DNA of 64,000 bases from JAYYZW01 sp965217605 (GTDB lineage: Bacteria > Pseudomonadota > Gammaproteobacteria > Ga0077536). The translations under genes and the position numbers were made by a program. Numbering within the stretch: position 1 is the stretch's first letter; each line of letters begins with the position of its first letter. The notes beneath the pieces were generated by a model, which ran no database searches, was not told the DNA's origin, and saw nothing but the letters and a program-made list of their open reading frames with translations. Shown in pieces: positions 33,384 through 42,489 of the stretch. The stretch lies in NCBI GenBank assembly GCA_965217605.1, contig CBDCJB010000004.1, positions 372,001 to 436,000 on the forward strand, written 5' to 3'.

Positions 33384-33863
33384 CTAAGCATCGGAGAGCA
33401 GAGCGGCTATCGTACTGAACGCGAACTCCCATCCACCGCCGAAGCCCCTGCGCACGTCTTCGCTGTGTACAGCCGAATGAACGAGGCGGACGTTGGTTCC
33501 GTTGCCTTTCGCCGAGAAAACGACTTCGACCTGCGAGTACGGTGTAGATTCGCGTTCGCCGCTTACATAGGCGATAACCTTGGACCACGTGAATACGAGA
33601 CGCTCGCCAGGTTCGATGTCGAGATACTCGCCCTCGAACCCGATCGACTTTTCTTCGTCCTGCGATTCCAAGAATCGCCAGGCGCCCCCCTGGCGGAGAT
33701 CGATGGTCGCCGAATGGAGTGAGTTTGGAGCAGATCCGAACCACTTCATGACGATGTCGGGGTCGGTCCACGCCTGAAATACCCGTGCTGGTGTAGCGGC
33801 AAAATAGCCTTCAACAACGACGGGATCAGCACCGAGTTCGGTTCTAAGGTATTCCAACGTCAC
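33384..33863 (-). CDS. SRPBCC/AHSA1-type protein
   Basis: 159 residues with a START-like fold of the Activator of Hsp90 ATPase homologue 1 (AHSA1) group: YFAATPARVFQAWTDPDIVM and KWFG at the start, then GERLVFTWSKV. It binds hydrophobic ligands in related proteins. It overlaps the ArsR-type regulator upstream by 4 bp (ATGA), a very common bacterial pair, and is probably co-regulated by it. Confidence 0.88.
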   Translation of the reverse strand: MTLEYLRTELGADPVVVEGYFAATPARVFQAWTDPDIVMKWFGSAPNSLHSATIDLRQGGAWRFLESQDEEKSIGFEGEYLDIEPGERLVFTWSKVIAYVSGERESTPYSQVEVVFSAKGNGTNVRLVHSAVHSEDVRRGFGGGWEFAFSTIAALLSDA

Positions 33864-34177
33864 TCACCTCGCCCGGCCAAATGGTGCGCCAGATTATCGA
33901 ACTGTTGTGTCCAAAAGGATTGATACTCGGATATCCAGTCCGATGCATCTTTCATGACGCTCGCGTTGAGCCGACAATGACGGGTACGGCCGCGTTTCTC
34001 CATCACCAATAATCCAGCGTTACACAACACCCGCACGTGTTTGGAAACAGCGGTCTGAGACATGTCAAAAGGCTCGGCGAGATCGGAAAGTCGGGTTTCA
34101 CCTTGCATCAACTGTTCCAGAATAGCGCGGCGCGTTTCATCGCTAAGCGCTGCAAAGATCGCGTCGAGATTGGCCAT
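33860..34177 (-). CDS. ArsR-family transcriptional repressor
   Basis: 105 residues, winged helix-turn-helix (LSDLAEPFDMSQTAVSKHVR at about 32-51), starting MANLDAIFAALSDETRRAIL. The cysteine sensor motif of arsenic-responsive members (ELCVC) is absent, so it likely senses something other than As or Sb. It heads the two-gene operon and probably binds the palindromes at 34197-34252. Confidence 0.88.
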   Translation of the reverse strand: MANLDAIFAALSDETRRAILEQLMQGETRLSDLAEPFDMSQTAVSKHVRVLCNAGLLVMEKRGRTRHCRLNASVMKDASDWISEYQSFWTQQFDNLAHHLAGRGE

Positions 34178-34196
34178 GGGCTTCCGGTTAGCTTAC

Positions 34197-34252
34197 TGAA
34201 CTATATAGTTGACTATATAACAGCCGCGCAATATAGTGAACTAGCTAGTTCA
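34197..34252. promoter_or_regulatory. Twin palindromic operators between arsR-like gene and GST
   Basis: TGAACTATATAGTTGA (34197-34212) and TGAACTAGCTAGTTCA (34237-34252; perfect palindrome) share the form TGAACTAnnTAGTTCA, 40 bp apart. They lie between divergent genes, so one repressor could control both the regulator/SRPBCC operon and the GST. Confidence 0.65.
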
Positions 34253-34317
34253 GTGTTTGACGCAGGGCCATCCGACGCCGTAGCTGTTCAATATCATTGA
34301 AATCTCTAGGAATTATC

Positions 34318-34938
34318 GTGCAAGAACTTTTTGAATTCCCACCGACCCGGTCCAACCGCGCGAAATGGGCGTTTGAAGAATTGGGTGTGGACTATGCCAG
34401 CCGCACGGTCAATCTCATGGAAGGGGAGCACCATTCGGCGGAATACAAATCGGTTCACCCACTAGGATTCGTGCCAGCTTACAGAACGGACGACTACACG
34501 ATGTTCGAATCTGTTGCCATCGTGTTGCAGCTTCTTGACGAACATCCGGGCGCCGGGCTTGCACCCGCTGTCGGCACGCCCGAGCGTGCCGCATACTATC
34601 AGTGGAGTGTCTTCTCCTGTTCTGAATTGGATCCGGCGCTCTTTGACGTGATGAAACACACGATGCATTTGCCGGACGAACAACGCGTCCCTGAAATTGC
34701 GCAACGCGGGCGTGAGTTATTCGCGGCGCGAGGTGACATGCTCTCGAAAACCCTCGAGGACCGAGATTACGTCCTCGGTTCGGAGTTTTCCGGCGCCGAC
34801 ATCGTCATGGGCTACTCTTGCAACTGGGCGGCGTATACCGGGTTGATAGAGAATCATCCAACGCTTACGGCCTATTACGCCAGATTGGAGCAACGGCCGG
34901 CCTTCAGAAAAGTATTTTCGAAAACGTATTTTAATTAA
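34318..34938 (+). CDS. Glutathione S-transferase family protein
   Basis: About 206 residues from GTG 34318 (AGGA eight bases upstream; a TTG at 34297 is less likely). Thioredoxin-like start LFEFPPTRSNRAKWAFEELG and the VPAY/FESVAI glutathione-binding stretch (residues about 58-75), then helical C-terminal domain with YVLGSEFSGADIVMG. It is transcribed divergently from the ArsR-type regulator across the palindromic operators, which suggests inducible expression. Confidence 0.87.
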   Translation: MQELFEFPPTRSNRAKWAFEELGVDYASRTVNLMEGEHHSAEYKSVHPLGFVPAYRTDDYTMFESVAIVLQLLDEHPGAGLAPAVGTPERAAYYQWSVFSCSELDPALFDVMKHTMHLPDEQRVPEIAQRGRELFAARGDMLSKTLEDRDYVLGSEFSGADIVMGYSCNWAAYTGLIENHPTLTAYYARLEQRPAFRKVFSKTYFN

Positions 34939-35027
34939 GCCAGAACACGGGAAGCGCGGTTCAGCTTGGTCTCCAACCGGGCGTAAAATTGTATCCGTCA
35001 ACCGACTCATAATCGGGGCGTAACACT

Positions 35028-36188
35028 ATGTCCGTCTCACGGCTTGCACACATCACGCAAATCGGCGTCGAGCAAATGGGGGATCTCGCCGATAGTCTCG
35101 ACGACCCCGATGTCTTGCGCCTTGAAAACCTAGACACCGACTTACGTCCACCACAGTCGGCCATCGATTTTACCAAGCAGGCTGTAGATCAGGACGATGC
35201 CAATAGTTACCTGCCGTTTTTCGGTCTGGACGCGATGCGTCAAGCCGCGACGGCACTAGTTGGTCAACATTCGGGGCAGCAGTACGACTGGAAGACGGAG
35301 TGTGTCATCAGTGCGGGTGGATTGTCGGGGATCTTGAATGTATTGCTCGCCACGCTTGAACCCGGTGATGAAGTCCTGATGACCGATCCAATCTATGTCG
35401 GGCTAATTAACCGTGTTCGCCTTGCGGGTGGCGTGCCGCGCTATGTGTCTTTGATCCCATCGAGACAGGGTTGGAGACTGGACACTGATGGTTTGAAAAA
35501 GATAGACCCAGGGCCGGTGAAAGCGGCGCTGCTAATGAGTCCGTCCATGCCCACTGGCGCTGTACTCGACCTGGATGAATGGCAGGCATTGATCGATTTT
35601 TGTCATCAGGCTGATTGCTGGCTTATCGACGACGCTGCGATGGAGCGCGTTCTCTTCGACGACCGTTCACTTATCCACCCCGTTTCGTTCCCAAACATGC
35701 GGGGCAAAGTGATAACCGTTGGCGCGGCTTCCAAGGAATACCGCATGATTGGTTGGCGCGTCGGCTGGGTCGTTGGACCGGCCGACATTATTGCGGACGT
35801 CGCGCGCGTAAGTATCAGTAACGTGGTGTGCCAAACCGGTGTTGCCATGGGCGCCGTGGCGACGGCTATTCGCGATCCAGACGATGGTATTCATGCATCC
35901 GTGCTCGAGTGGCGGCGCCGTCGTGACGTCTTGCTGGACGAATTGAAAGAATTTGACGTTATTCCACCTCATGGCGGATGGTCATTGCTCGTGGATGTTT
36001 CACCGTTAGGACTCGACGGCCCAGAGGCGTCCAAGCGATTACTCGAAATAGGGCAGATTGCTGCGACGCCAATGATCAATTGGGGTACCGCCCGCAGTAG
36101 CAGCTACGTGCGGATGGTGTTTTCCAACGAACCCATCGAGCGCCTGAGGGGTACGGGACAGCGCTTCAAGCGAGCGCTGGCCGGATAA
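35028..36188 (+). CDS. PLP-dependent aminotransferase (class I/II)
   Basis: 386 residues, fold type I. The PLP lysine is in VGAASKEYRMIGWRVGW. The Asp that pairs with the pyridine nitrogen is in CWLIDDAAMERV. NSYLPFFGLDAMRQAA is the usual N-terminal stretch before the substrate Gly loop (SAGGLSGIL). It resembles aspartate/alanine-type aminotransferases, but no gene context fixes the substrate. Confidence 0.88.
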   Translation: MSVSRLAHITQIGVEQMGDLADSLDDPDVLRLENLDTDLRPPQSAIDFTKQAVDQDDANSYLPFFGLDAMRQAATALVGQHSGQQYDWKTECVISAGGLSGILNVLLATLEPGDEVLMTDPIYVGLINRVRLAGGVPRYVSLIPSRQGWRLDTDGLKKIDPGPVKAALLMSPSMPTGAVLDLDEWQALIDFCHQADCWLIDDAAMERVLFDDRSLIHPVSFPNMRGKVITVGAASKEYRMIGWRVGWVVGPADIIADVARVSISNVVCQTGVAMGAVATAIRDPDDGIHASVLEWRRRRDVLLDELKEFDVIPPHGGWSLLVDVSPLGLDGPEASKRLLEIGQIAATPMINWGTARSSSYVRMVFSNEPIERLRGTGQRFKRALAG

Positions 36189-36315
36189 GATAATCTGGGC
36201 GGGGACCTGTTGAGCTGCTAGAGGCCGACGCAATACCGCCCTCGTAGTTAAATCACTACTAGCTTGATCGCCAAACACGCCTGGTCTTAGTCGTTACACA
36301 ACGATCGAATACTCC

Positions 36316-36657
36316 ATGACGTTCGTAAAAGAAACCTGGTCAGCCGATGTCTGTGGCCCCCTGACCGAAGGAAATGTGAGAGCACTGCTTGCACAGGCGG
36401 ATCGATATCGGGTGAGCCGTCGCATCTATGACAACTTGAGTTGGTGCCACGAGGTAACGCGCACCGGACACCTGTACGTCATTACTGGGTCAATTATCGT
36501 CCGCTCCGACGCCTATGAGATCGCGCTTAACCGGGGCGACGTCGTTCACTTTCCAGACGGAAAATACGAGGTGCGGGTCGTCGGTGAAGTAGCCGCTGAT
36601 GTGTTATATGTCTGGGATGTCCGGCAACTCTTTTCACCGGATATATCGAAACATTAG
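36316..36657 (+). CDS. Cupin-like small protein
   Basis: 113 residues. The central part (RTGHLYVITGSIIVRSDAYE then IALNRGDVVHFPDGKYEVRV) has the glycine and strand spacing of a cupin barrel, although the metal ligands of motif 1 are not evident. Function unknown. Confidence 0.55.
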   Translation: MTFVKETWSADVCGPLTEGNVRALLAQADRYRVSRRIYDNLSWCHEVTRTGHLYVITGSIIVRSDAYEIALNRGDVVHFPDGKYEVRVVGEVAADVLYVWDVRQLFSPDISKH

Positions 36658-36946
36658 CGCTGTCGCCTAATAAGGCGTTGTAGTTGGCGCAGGCAATTCC
36701 GTTCCACTCCGTGCCGCGCTAAGCCTGATAGTCAGTCTTATCTGCGCCGTCTTCAGAACTTACGGCAAAATTTCACGCTATCGGCAATCGAACCCAACTT
36801 AGCGCGCGGATTGAACGCGAGCACGCATAGAGACGATCGTCGGGAATCGGTGCAGACGCTTTCGAATGCACTTGGCAAATTTCAGGCAGACAATGTTCTT
36901 CGCGCGCATGTTACGCTGCTCGCCCGAAATCGAGGGAGGCATTGAG

Positions 36947-37423
36947 GTGGAGCTTACCGGTCGCTGCGCGTGTGGACGCGTAGGTTACAAGGTCAAAGAC
37001 GACCCACTATTCACGCAGGCCTGTCATTGCACCGACTGCCAACGAACGACCGGTAGTGCGTTTATCGTCCATCTCATCGTCGCTGAAAACGATTTTGAAA
37101 TTGAAGGCGGCACGCGGTCCGCAACCGTGCCGACGGGTAGCGGAGCGGGATGCGATCTCCATTTTTGCACCGATTGTGGTACCTATGTCTGGTGCCGGTA
37201 TTTGTATCACCAAGTACCGGTGATTGCCGTCCGCGGTGGGACCCTGGATGATACGAATGCAGTCAAACCACAGGCGCATATCTTCACCCGAAGTATGCAA
37301 TCGTGGTTTCGCCTCCCCGAAGACGTACCTTCGTTCGCGGCAGGATGTGACCGCAACGAGGTTTGGCCGGAAGCGAGCTTGAAAAAATATAACGCGTTAG
37401 CCGCTAACGGTAATCTGGAATAA
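36947..37423 (+). CDS. GFA family zinc protein
   Basis: About 158 residues from GTG 36947, with GGGAGG eight bases upstream; an ATG at 36866 would add an unconserved extension. Zinc-binding motifs are CACGRVGY, CHCTDCQRTTGSAF and FCTDCGTYVW, the pattern of glutathione-dependent formaldehyde-activating enzyme and CENP-V relatives. True Gfa activity is disputed for many members. A second GFA gene is at 43856-44281. The 290 bp upstream show no gene. Confidence 0.86.
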   Translation: MELTGRCACGRVGYKVKDDPLFTQACHCTDCQRTTGSAFIVHLIVAENDFEIEGGTRSATVPTGSGAGCDLHFCTDCGTYVWCRYLYHQVPVIAVRGGTLDDTNAVKPQAHIFTRSMQSWFRLPEDVPSFAAGCDRNEVWPEASLKKYNALAANGNLE

Positions 37424-37436
37424 CAGTTTCCACGAG

Positions 37437-37901
37437 ATGTGGGACCTCGAACTAAAAATACCGCCGCCCGCGATCGCAATTGCATGCGGCGTGCTGGCGT
37501 GGTTGATAGCGCCGCTGGCCGCTACACGTTTCGTTTTACACGGGCTGGTCGGTACGATCCTCGCAATTGCTCTCGCCGTTTTGAGCTTCGCGTTGGCCGC
37601 CGCTGCAATGCTGGCGTTTCGCCGTGCACAGACGACGATCAATCCGACGAAGCCGGATACCGCATCTTCATTGGTTACCCGCGGTGTGTTTCGATTTACT
37701 AGAAACCCAATGTACTTGGCGTTACTGCTTTTACTGAGTGCGTGGGTCGTGTATCTCGGTAACATCGTCGGGGTAGCGGTTCTGCTTTTATTTGTCGCGT
37801 ACATCACCCGGTATCAGATTCGCCCGGAAGAACGGGTGTTGGCGGCGAAGTTCGAGGAGGCCTACACAAGCTACCGTGGCCAGGTCAGGCGATGGATCTA
37901 A
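37437..37901 (+). CDS. Isoprenylcysteine carboxyl methyltransferase-like membrane protein
   Basis: 154 residues with about four membrane helices. The conserved ICMT/PEMT C-terminal signature is visible: GVFRFTRNPMYLALLLLL and RPEERVLAAKFEEAYTSYRG. Related bacterial proteins methylate unknown small molecules or lipids in the inner membrane. It starts 14 bp after the GFA gene and may share its transcript. Confidence 0.85.
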   Translation: MWDLELKIPPPAIAIACGVLAWLIAPLAATRFVLHGLVGTILAIALAVLSFALAAAAMLAFRRAQTTINPTKPDTASSLVTRGVFRFTRNPMYLALLLLLSAWVVYLGNIVGVAVLLLFVAYITRYQIRPEERVLAAKFEEAYTSYRGQVRRWI

Positions 37902-38036
37902 TGTACTCACTAGCTCGTTTACGAGAACAGCTAACGATCTGAATCGACGTGCGGCACGATGATGGACGATGCAGATGGATGACGTAGCGCCAGTTTCTAT
38001 TTGGGGGTCGAGCACGGCAGCCGGCGCTGGTTAACG

Positions 38037-38387
38037 ATGTACTCGTACAAAATATCATGCGCCCTGTTCGCCATTGCGGCGGCAATGACGGCCTGGTCCT
38101 CGGCTGTGATGGTGGGTACGGGGTTGTGGGGAATACTCATCCTCGGGGCTGCATTCGTGGTGGTGTTGAGCGCTTTCTACCTGCCGTTACAACTATTCGC
38201 ATCGGGTATCGCGGGGTTGATTTCGGCCCTCTCGGCGATCGCTATCGCACTTGGTCTACTCGCGGAAACGATCGGCGGCTCTTTCGACATATCTAAAGAA
38301 TTCGGTACTTTACTTGGCAGTTTCGGGCTCTTGTTCATTGCCGGGCTCGCGGTGATCAGAACCCGCCACAGGCCCAGCGAGACGTAA
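38037..38387 (+). CDS. Hypothetical membrane protein
   Basis: About 116 residues with four hydrophobic helices (residues 8-26, 30-48, 52-74 and 91-108 roughly; FAIAAAMTAWSSAVMVGTG, LWGILILGAAFVVVLSAFYL). It has no recognised domain. A GTG at 38001 would add a soluble extension that looks unlike coding sequence. Confidence 0.6.
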   Translation: MYSYKISCALFAIAAAMTAWSSAVMVGTGLWGILILGAAFVVVLSAFYLPLQLFASGIAGLISALSAIAIALGLLAETIGGSFDISKEFGTLLGSFGLLFIAGLAVIRTRHRPSET

Positions 38388-38410
38388 TATCGGCGCGGGT
38401 TTCAGGTGTT

Positions 38411-38875
38411 ATGGAGGATATCCCTGCTTTTCGAGAATTGACTCTGGCGGACAAGGTCTTCAATAAGCTCTTCGGCGCCGCCCTCGGGATCGGGTTCGGC
38501 TTATCGCATCACCATATACTGGAGGTGCGCGGCCGCAAGACCGGCCGCTCGTATTCGACCCCGGTTGATGTTTTGATTATCGATGACAAACGATATTTGG
38601 TCGCACCGCGCGGAGAAACGCAGTGGGTTAGAAATGCGCGGGCGGCGGGAGCGGTCACGTTGAGAAAAGGATCTCGAAAGCATTCTCACCCGATTGTCGA
38701 GCTCGACGATGAAGCGAAGGCGCCCATATTGAAGGCCTATCTGGAACGATTTCACTTTACGGTGCAGCGCTTCTTTCCGGTAAAGGCGGGCGCCGATCGC
38801 GCCAACTCGCGAGGCGACGTACGGCACATTGGCCTCGAAATACCCGGTATTCGAGATCCGCGGCTAAAAACGTAA
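38411..38875 (+). CDS. Nitroreductase/quinone reductase family protein (DUF385, Ddn-like)
   Basis: 154 residues with the split-barrel fold of the deazaflavin-dependent nitroreductase family. The key stretch is LEVRGRKTGRSYSTPVDVLI, followed by YLVAPRGETQWVRNARAAGA. Mycobacterial homologues use F420; the presence of LLM proteins elsewhere in the window is compatible with F420 or FMN use, but no F420 synthesis gene is visible. Confidence 0.83.
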   Translation: MEDIPAFRELTLADKVFNKLFGAALGIGFGLSHHHILEVRGRKTGRSYSTPVDVLIIDDKRYLVAPRGETQWVRNARAAGAVTLRKGSRKHSHPIVELDDEAKAPILKAYLERFHFTVQRFFPVKAGADRANSRGDVRHIGLEIPGIRDPRLKT

Positions 38876-38907
38876 ACCGAACCGTGATCCATAGTTGAGG
38901 TAACACC

Positions 38908-39336
38908 ATGACAAGCACCGGACGGGGCGGCTCGACCGTCATTCCAACCCTACGTTATAACGACGCGGCGGCAGCCATCGACTGGCTTTGCGCGGCATTC
39001 GACTTTGAAAAGCACCTCGTGGTACCGGACGAGGCCGGTGGCATTGCGCACGCTCAGCTCGTGTTCGGAAACGGCATGGTGATGCTCGGATCGGCCCGTG
39101 ATGATGGGTTCGGACAGCTTCAAGTGCCGCTCGACGCGCCCGACGGACCGGTATCACAGAGTCCTTACATCATCGTCGATGACGTTGATGCGCACCACGC
39201 GAAAGCCGTAGCGGCCGGTGCGAAGGTCGTCATGGCGCCGGAAGACCAGGAATATGGTGGGCGCTTTTACGCGTGCCGCGACCCGGAAGGCAACCTCTGG
39301 AACTTCGGCAGTTATGATCCCTGGGCAGCCGATTAG
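38908..39336 (+). CDS. VOC/glyoxalase superfamily protein
   Basis: 142 residues, two beta-alpha-beta-beta-beta modules: VIPTLRYNDAAAAIDWLCAA and FDFEK in the first, SPYIIVDDVDAHHAKAVAAG in the second, closing with YACRDPEGNLWNFGSY. This is the PhnB-like group, often tied to drug binding or unknown roles rather than true glyoxalase I. The 165 bp after it (39337-39501) hold nothing recognisable. Confidence 0.85.
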   Translation: MTSTGRGGSTVIPTLRYNDAAAAIDWLCAAFDFEKHLVVPDEAGGIAHAQLVFGNGMVMLGSARDDGFGQLQVPLDAPDGPVSQSPYIIVDDVDAHHAKAVAAGAKVVMAPEDQEYGGRFYACRDPEGNLWNFGSYDPWAAD

Positions 39337-39501
39337 AAAAAAGCAGTATTATGGATGGGCAACCGGCATTTGATCTCGTTGTTCCGCGTGGCGTTTGGCA
39401 TACGGCGCGCGTCCAGACCCCCAGCGAGGTATTACATATCACGCCAGGCGCCGGGACCCAGCACCGCGCCGTCTGAGCCTGTCGCGCGGGCGGCAGGGTC
39501 G

Positions 39502-40236
39502 TTACTTCGCGTCGTGAAAGATCACGCCCAGTGCGTAGCGGTTCCCACGCCGCACCGTACTGATCCCATGACGCATTTTCACGCGGTAATAGCCGCGTTT
39601 CCCTAAAACCGGCCGTTCGTTGACGGCGAAAACAACCGCATCGCCGCGCATTATCGATACGACCGTAGCGCGGGACTGCATGCGCGGCCGCTGCTCCGCC
39701 ACGATGAATTCGCCGCCGTCGAATTCCACGTCCGGTTCGCTCAACAACGTTGTGACTTGCAGTGGGAAGTACGCATCGCCGTAGAGATCCTGATGCAGGC
39801 AGTTATAGTCATCGGCGCCGTACTTGAGTAACAGGGGCGTCGGCCGCGTTTGCCCGCTACGGTGGCAGCGCTCGAGGTAGGCGTCCAACGTTCTCGGGTA
39901 GCGGTGCGATTGACCTAACCGGTCCAACCAATCATTGGCGAGCGGCACGAGCTGTTCGTACAGGTCGCGGCGCAGCGCTTGCACGGTGTCCGGCAGCGGA
40001 TAGTCGAAGTACTGGTATTCACCCCGGCCGAAGTTGTAGCGCGCCATTACGATGCGACTGCGAAATAGATCGGGCTGTGAATATGCTCTGATGAGCCTTT
40101 GGCATTCAGACGCCGTTACCAGCTGCGGCAGTATCGCAAAGCCCCGCTGATCGAGCTCGTCCAGGAATGTGTCTCGCGGCGTGGGAAGGCTGCGACGTTC
40201 ACGCGGCAAAAATCGTCTCCGGGCCTTTGGGTACAA
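39502..40236 (-). CDS. 2-oxoglutarate/Fe(II)-dependent oxygenase
   Basis: Up to 244 residues. The facial triad appears as HQD in NCLHQDLYGDAYFPLQ and a distal His in MRHGISTVRRGNRYALGVIF, with Arg binding 2-oxoglutarate. Substrate unknown; related proteins hydroxylate peptides or nucleic acids. No ATG is available at the 5' end: TTG 40236 overlaps the upstream gene by 38 bp, and a TTG at 40209 is a close alternative. Confidence 0.8.
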   Translation of the reverse strand: MYPKARRRFLPRERRSLPTPRDTFLDELDQRGFAILPQLVTASECQRLIRAYSQPDLFRSRIVMARYNFGRGEYQYFDYPLPDTVQALRRDLYEQLVPLANDWLDRLGQSHRYPRTLDAYLERCHRSGQTRPTPLLLKYGADDYNCLHQDLYGDAYFPLQVTTLLSEPDVEFDGGEFIVAEQRPRMQSRATVVSIMRGDAVVFAVNERPVLGKRGYYRVKMRHGISTVRRGNRYALGVIFHDAK

Positions 40237-41152
40237 CGCCGGCCGGATTTATTTGCCGGATCGTGTAATAAGTCCGTTTGATGTGATCGAAATCGACGGT
40301 TTCCGCGACGCCGGGTACGTCGTAGAGCCGTTTGAGGTAAGCAGACAGATTCGAATAGTCGCTCAACCGACGCAGATTGCACTTGAATAATCCATGGTAG
40401 GCGATATCGAAACGGATGAGCGTGACGAATGCTCGCCAATCCGTTTCCGTGATGCGATCGCCCAATAGGTAAGGACGGCCGTCCAAGCGCTCCTCCAACG
40501 CGTCCAGGCAATCAAAGACCTCAGTGACGGCGGTTTCATAGGCTGCCTGGGTGCCGGCGAACCCCGCCCGGTACACGCCGTTGTTCAGACTTTCATAGAT
40601 GCGATCGTTACACGCGTCGATTTCGACGCGCAGCGCTTCCGGATAAAAGTCTACCGCAGCGTCTCCGTGGCGGTCGAACGCGGAATTCAGCATCCGGATG
40701 ATGTCCGCCGATTCGTTGTTAACGATCGTGTCTTTTACCTTATCCCAAAGCACGGGCACGGTCGGACGCCCCGTAAATCGTGGATCGGCCAGCGTATAGA
40801 GTTCATGCACATAGCGAACCTCGTGAATCGGATCGGGAATTGAGCCTGGATATGCTCCGAAGCTGTAACCTTGATCGGTGAATTCGGGGATCGTGATAGA
40901 CACCGAAATCACGTCGTCCAGATCTTTGAGCTTGCGGTATAAAAGCGCCCGGCACGCCCACGGACAGTTCAGGGCTACGTACAGATGGTAGCGCCCGGGC
41001 TCTGCTTCGAACCCGCCATCTCCCGTCGGGCCCGGTGCGCCGTCGGGCGTGACCCAATGCCGAAACGTCGACGCTTTTCGAACGAAACGCCCCTGGTCGT
41101 CAGTGCGGCTTTGCGTTCGCCAATCATCTTGCCATTTACCGTCTACGAGCAT
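40199..41152 (-). CDS. Glutathionyl-hydroquinone reductase (ECM4/YqjG-type GST)
   Basis: 317 residues, the usual length of xi-class GSTs. The catalytic CPWA motif is in LYVALNCPWACRALLYRKLK. The long N-terminal extension with FVRKASTFRHWVTPDG is typical. C-terminal helices include YLLGDRITETDWRAFVTLIR with FDIAYHGLFKCN, a hallmark of the class. These enzymes remove glutathione from S-glutathionyl-hydroquinones. It is upstream of, and overlaps, the 2OG oxygenase gene. Confidence 0.9.
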   Translation of the reverse strand: MLVDGKWQDDWRTQSRTDDQGRFVRKASTFRHWVTPDGAPGPTGDGGFEAEPGRYHLYVALNCPWACRALLYRKLKDLDDVISVSITIPEFTDQGYSFGAYPGSIPDPIHEVRYVHELYTLADPRFTGRPTVPVLWDKVKDTIVNNESADIIRMLNSAFDRHGDAAVDFYPEALRVEIDACNDRIYESLNNGVYRAGFAGTQAAYETAVTEVFDCLDALEERLDGRPYLLGDRITETDWRAFVTLIRFDIAYHGLFKCNLRRLSDYSNLSAYLKRLYDVPGVAETVDFDHIKRTYYTIRQINPAGVVPKGPETIFAA

Positions 41153-41266
41153 GGCGCCCCCTTTTCGGCAATGTGATCCAGGTTAAGTTCGGAACAGTAT
41201 AAGATAACTGCGCGTCGTTCCTCGCGGCGCAGCGTCACGCAGGGACACCCACGCGGAGGATTCAAG

Positions 41267-41803
41267 ATGGCTGAAGAGATTTTGGAGAACCCGGTAACCG
41301 GTGAGACGATGCGGATTCTCGAGTCGACGCCGGAGACGTTCGCGATCGAATATGCGCTCAAAGCGCATGGCGAGATTGCGCTGGCACATTTTCATCCGAA
41401 CATCGCGCAGGAGATCGAGGTTCGATCCGGCGAAATGCATGTGACCGTAAACGGAGAGCACAAGGTCATTAAGGCGGGTGAGACGTTAACCGCGCCGCCC
41501 AGCGCGAATCATTTTCAGTGGAACCCGGGTGACATAGAGGCCATTGCGGTGGAAAAGTACAGACCTGCGGGGCGCAATCACGATTTTTTCAGAACCCTGT
41601 TTGGTATCGCGCGGGATGGCCACACGGATCCTCAGGGGATGCCGTCGCTGTTATTGAGAGCCGCGATTTTCAACGAGTTCAAGGACACCATACGGCCGGT
41701 ATCCGTGCGCTCGCGCATGCTGATCGCGGCGCTCGGGCCGATCAGCTGGGCCTTGGGGTATCGCCGCAAGATCGAGAAATACGCCGCGCAACCGGTCGCC
41801 TAG
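41267..41803 (+). CDS. Cupin domain protein
   Basis: 178 residues. Cupin motif ALAHFHPNIAQEIEVRSGEM (His and Glu ligands) and IKAGETLTAPPSANHFQWNP with the second His. The C-terminal 70 residues are basic and may include a hydrophobic helix (LIAALGPISWALGY). Likely an unknown oxygenase or sensor. Preceded by a good GGAGG. Confidence 0.78.
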   Translation: MAEEILENPVTGETMRILESTPETFAIEYALKAHGEIALAHFHPNIAQEIEVRSGEMHVTVNGEHKVIKAGETLTAPPSANHFQWNPGDIEAIAVEKYRPAGRNHDFFRTLFGIARDGHTDPQGMPSLLLRAAIFNEFKDTIRPVSVRSRMLIAALGPISWALGYRRKIEKYAAQPVA

Positions 41804-41833
41804 CGATCGACCACACATCATAAGGAGAACAAC

Positions 41834-42142
41834 ATGAGTGCATTCTGTTTCTTCGACGTCTACGAGGTGAACAATAATGAAGACATGGATCGCTACCGCG
41901 CCGGCGTTCATGCGACGGTTAAACAATACGGCGGAAAATATCGCGTCGCGGGCGGCGAATGTGAGCAAATCGAGGGCGCCTGGGCGCCTACCTTTGCCGT
42001 TCTTCTGGAATTCCCCAGCATGACTGACGCACGCGCCTGGTACGATTCCGAAGAATACGCGGATCTGAAAGCGTTGCGTTTGGGCGCGAGCGCCAGTCAC
42101 GCCGTATTCATGGAGAGCGAATCGCATCCCTTCGTCGAGTAA
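41834..42142 (+). CDS. DUF1330 domain protein
   Basis: 102 residues of the ferredoxin-like dimeric alpha-beta barrel group. CFFDVYEVNNNEDMDRYRAG and FAVLLEFPSMTDARAWYDSE followed by EYADLKALRLGASASHAVFM are the DUF1330 elements. Function unknown. It shares one base with the start of the next gene, indicating coupled translation. Confidence 0.85.
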   Translation: MSAFCFFDVYEVNNNEDMDRYRAGVHATVKQYGGKYRVAGGECEQIEGAWAPTFAVLLEFPSMTDARAWYDSEEYADLKALRLGASASHAVFMESESHPFVE

Positions 42143-42489
42143 TGAGCGAGTTCGTCGATCACTTGAGCGAGGTTTTTTCCCGGTTCGGAACAATAAAGGC
42201 GCGCAAGATGTTCGGCGGCCACGGCATCTATCATGACGGCGTGATGTTTGCGCTGGTCGCTGACGAGATCTTGTATCTCAAGGCGGATAACACGATAGCG
42301 GCCTACTTCGAATCCGCAGGTCTGCCCCAATTCGAGTATGACAAGGGCGACAAGATCGTGAAGATGTCGTACTACCGCGCTCCGGACGAAATATATGACG
42401 ATCCCGATCGCGCGCTATCCTGGGCGCGACGGTCATATGAAGTGGCGTTTCGCACAAAGGCCAGATCGAAAGCAAAGAAGAAGAAATGA
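42142..42489 (+). CDS. TfoX N-terminal domain protein
   Basis: 115 residues. MFGGHGIYHDGVMFALVADE and YLKADNTIAAYFESAG are the TfoX/Sxy N-terminal domain. Full-length TfoX regulates competence; short stand-alone versions such as this have no proven role. The Lys-rich tail (TKARSKAKKKK) may contact nucleic acid. The stop overlaps the start of the next frame. Confidence 0.85.
   Translation: MSEFVDHLSEVFSRFGTIKARKMFGGHGIYHDGVMFALVADEILYLKADNTIAAYFESAGLPQFEYDKGDKIVKMSYYRAPDEIYDDPDRALSWARRSYEVAFRTKARSKAKKKK

Noticed and set aside
36660..36740. GCCTAATAAGGCGTTGTAG as a possible extra attC
   Set aside because: Only one core-like box and no long hairpin; it is outside the array and probably chance.
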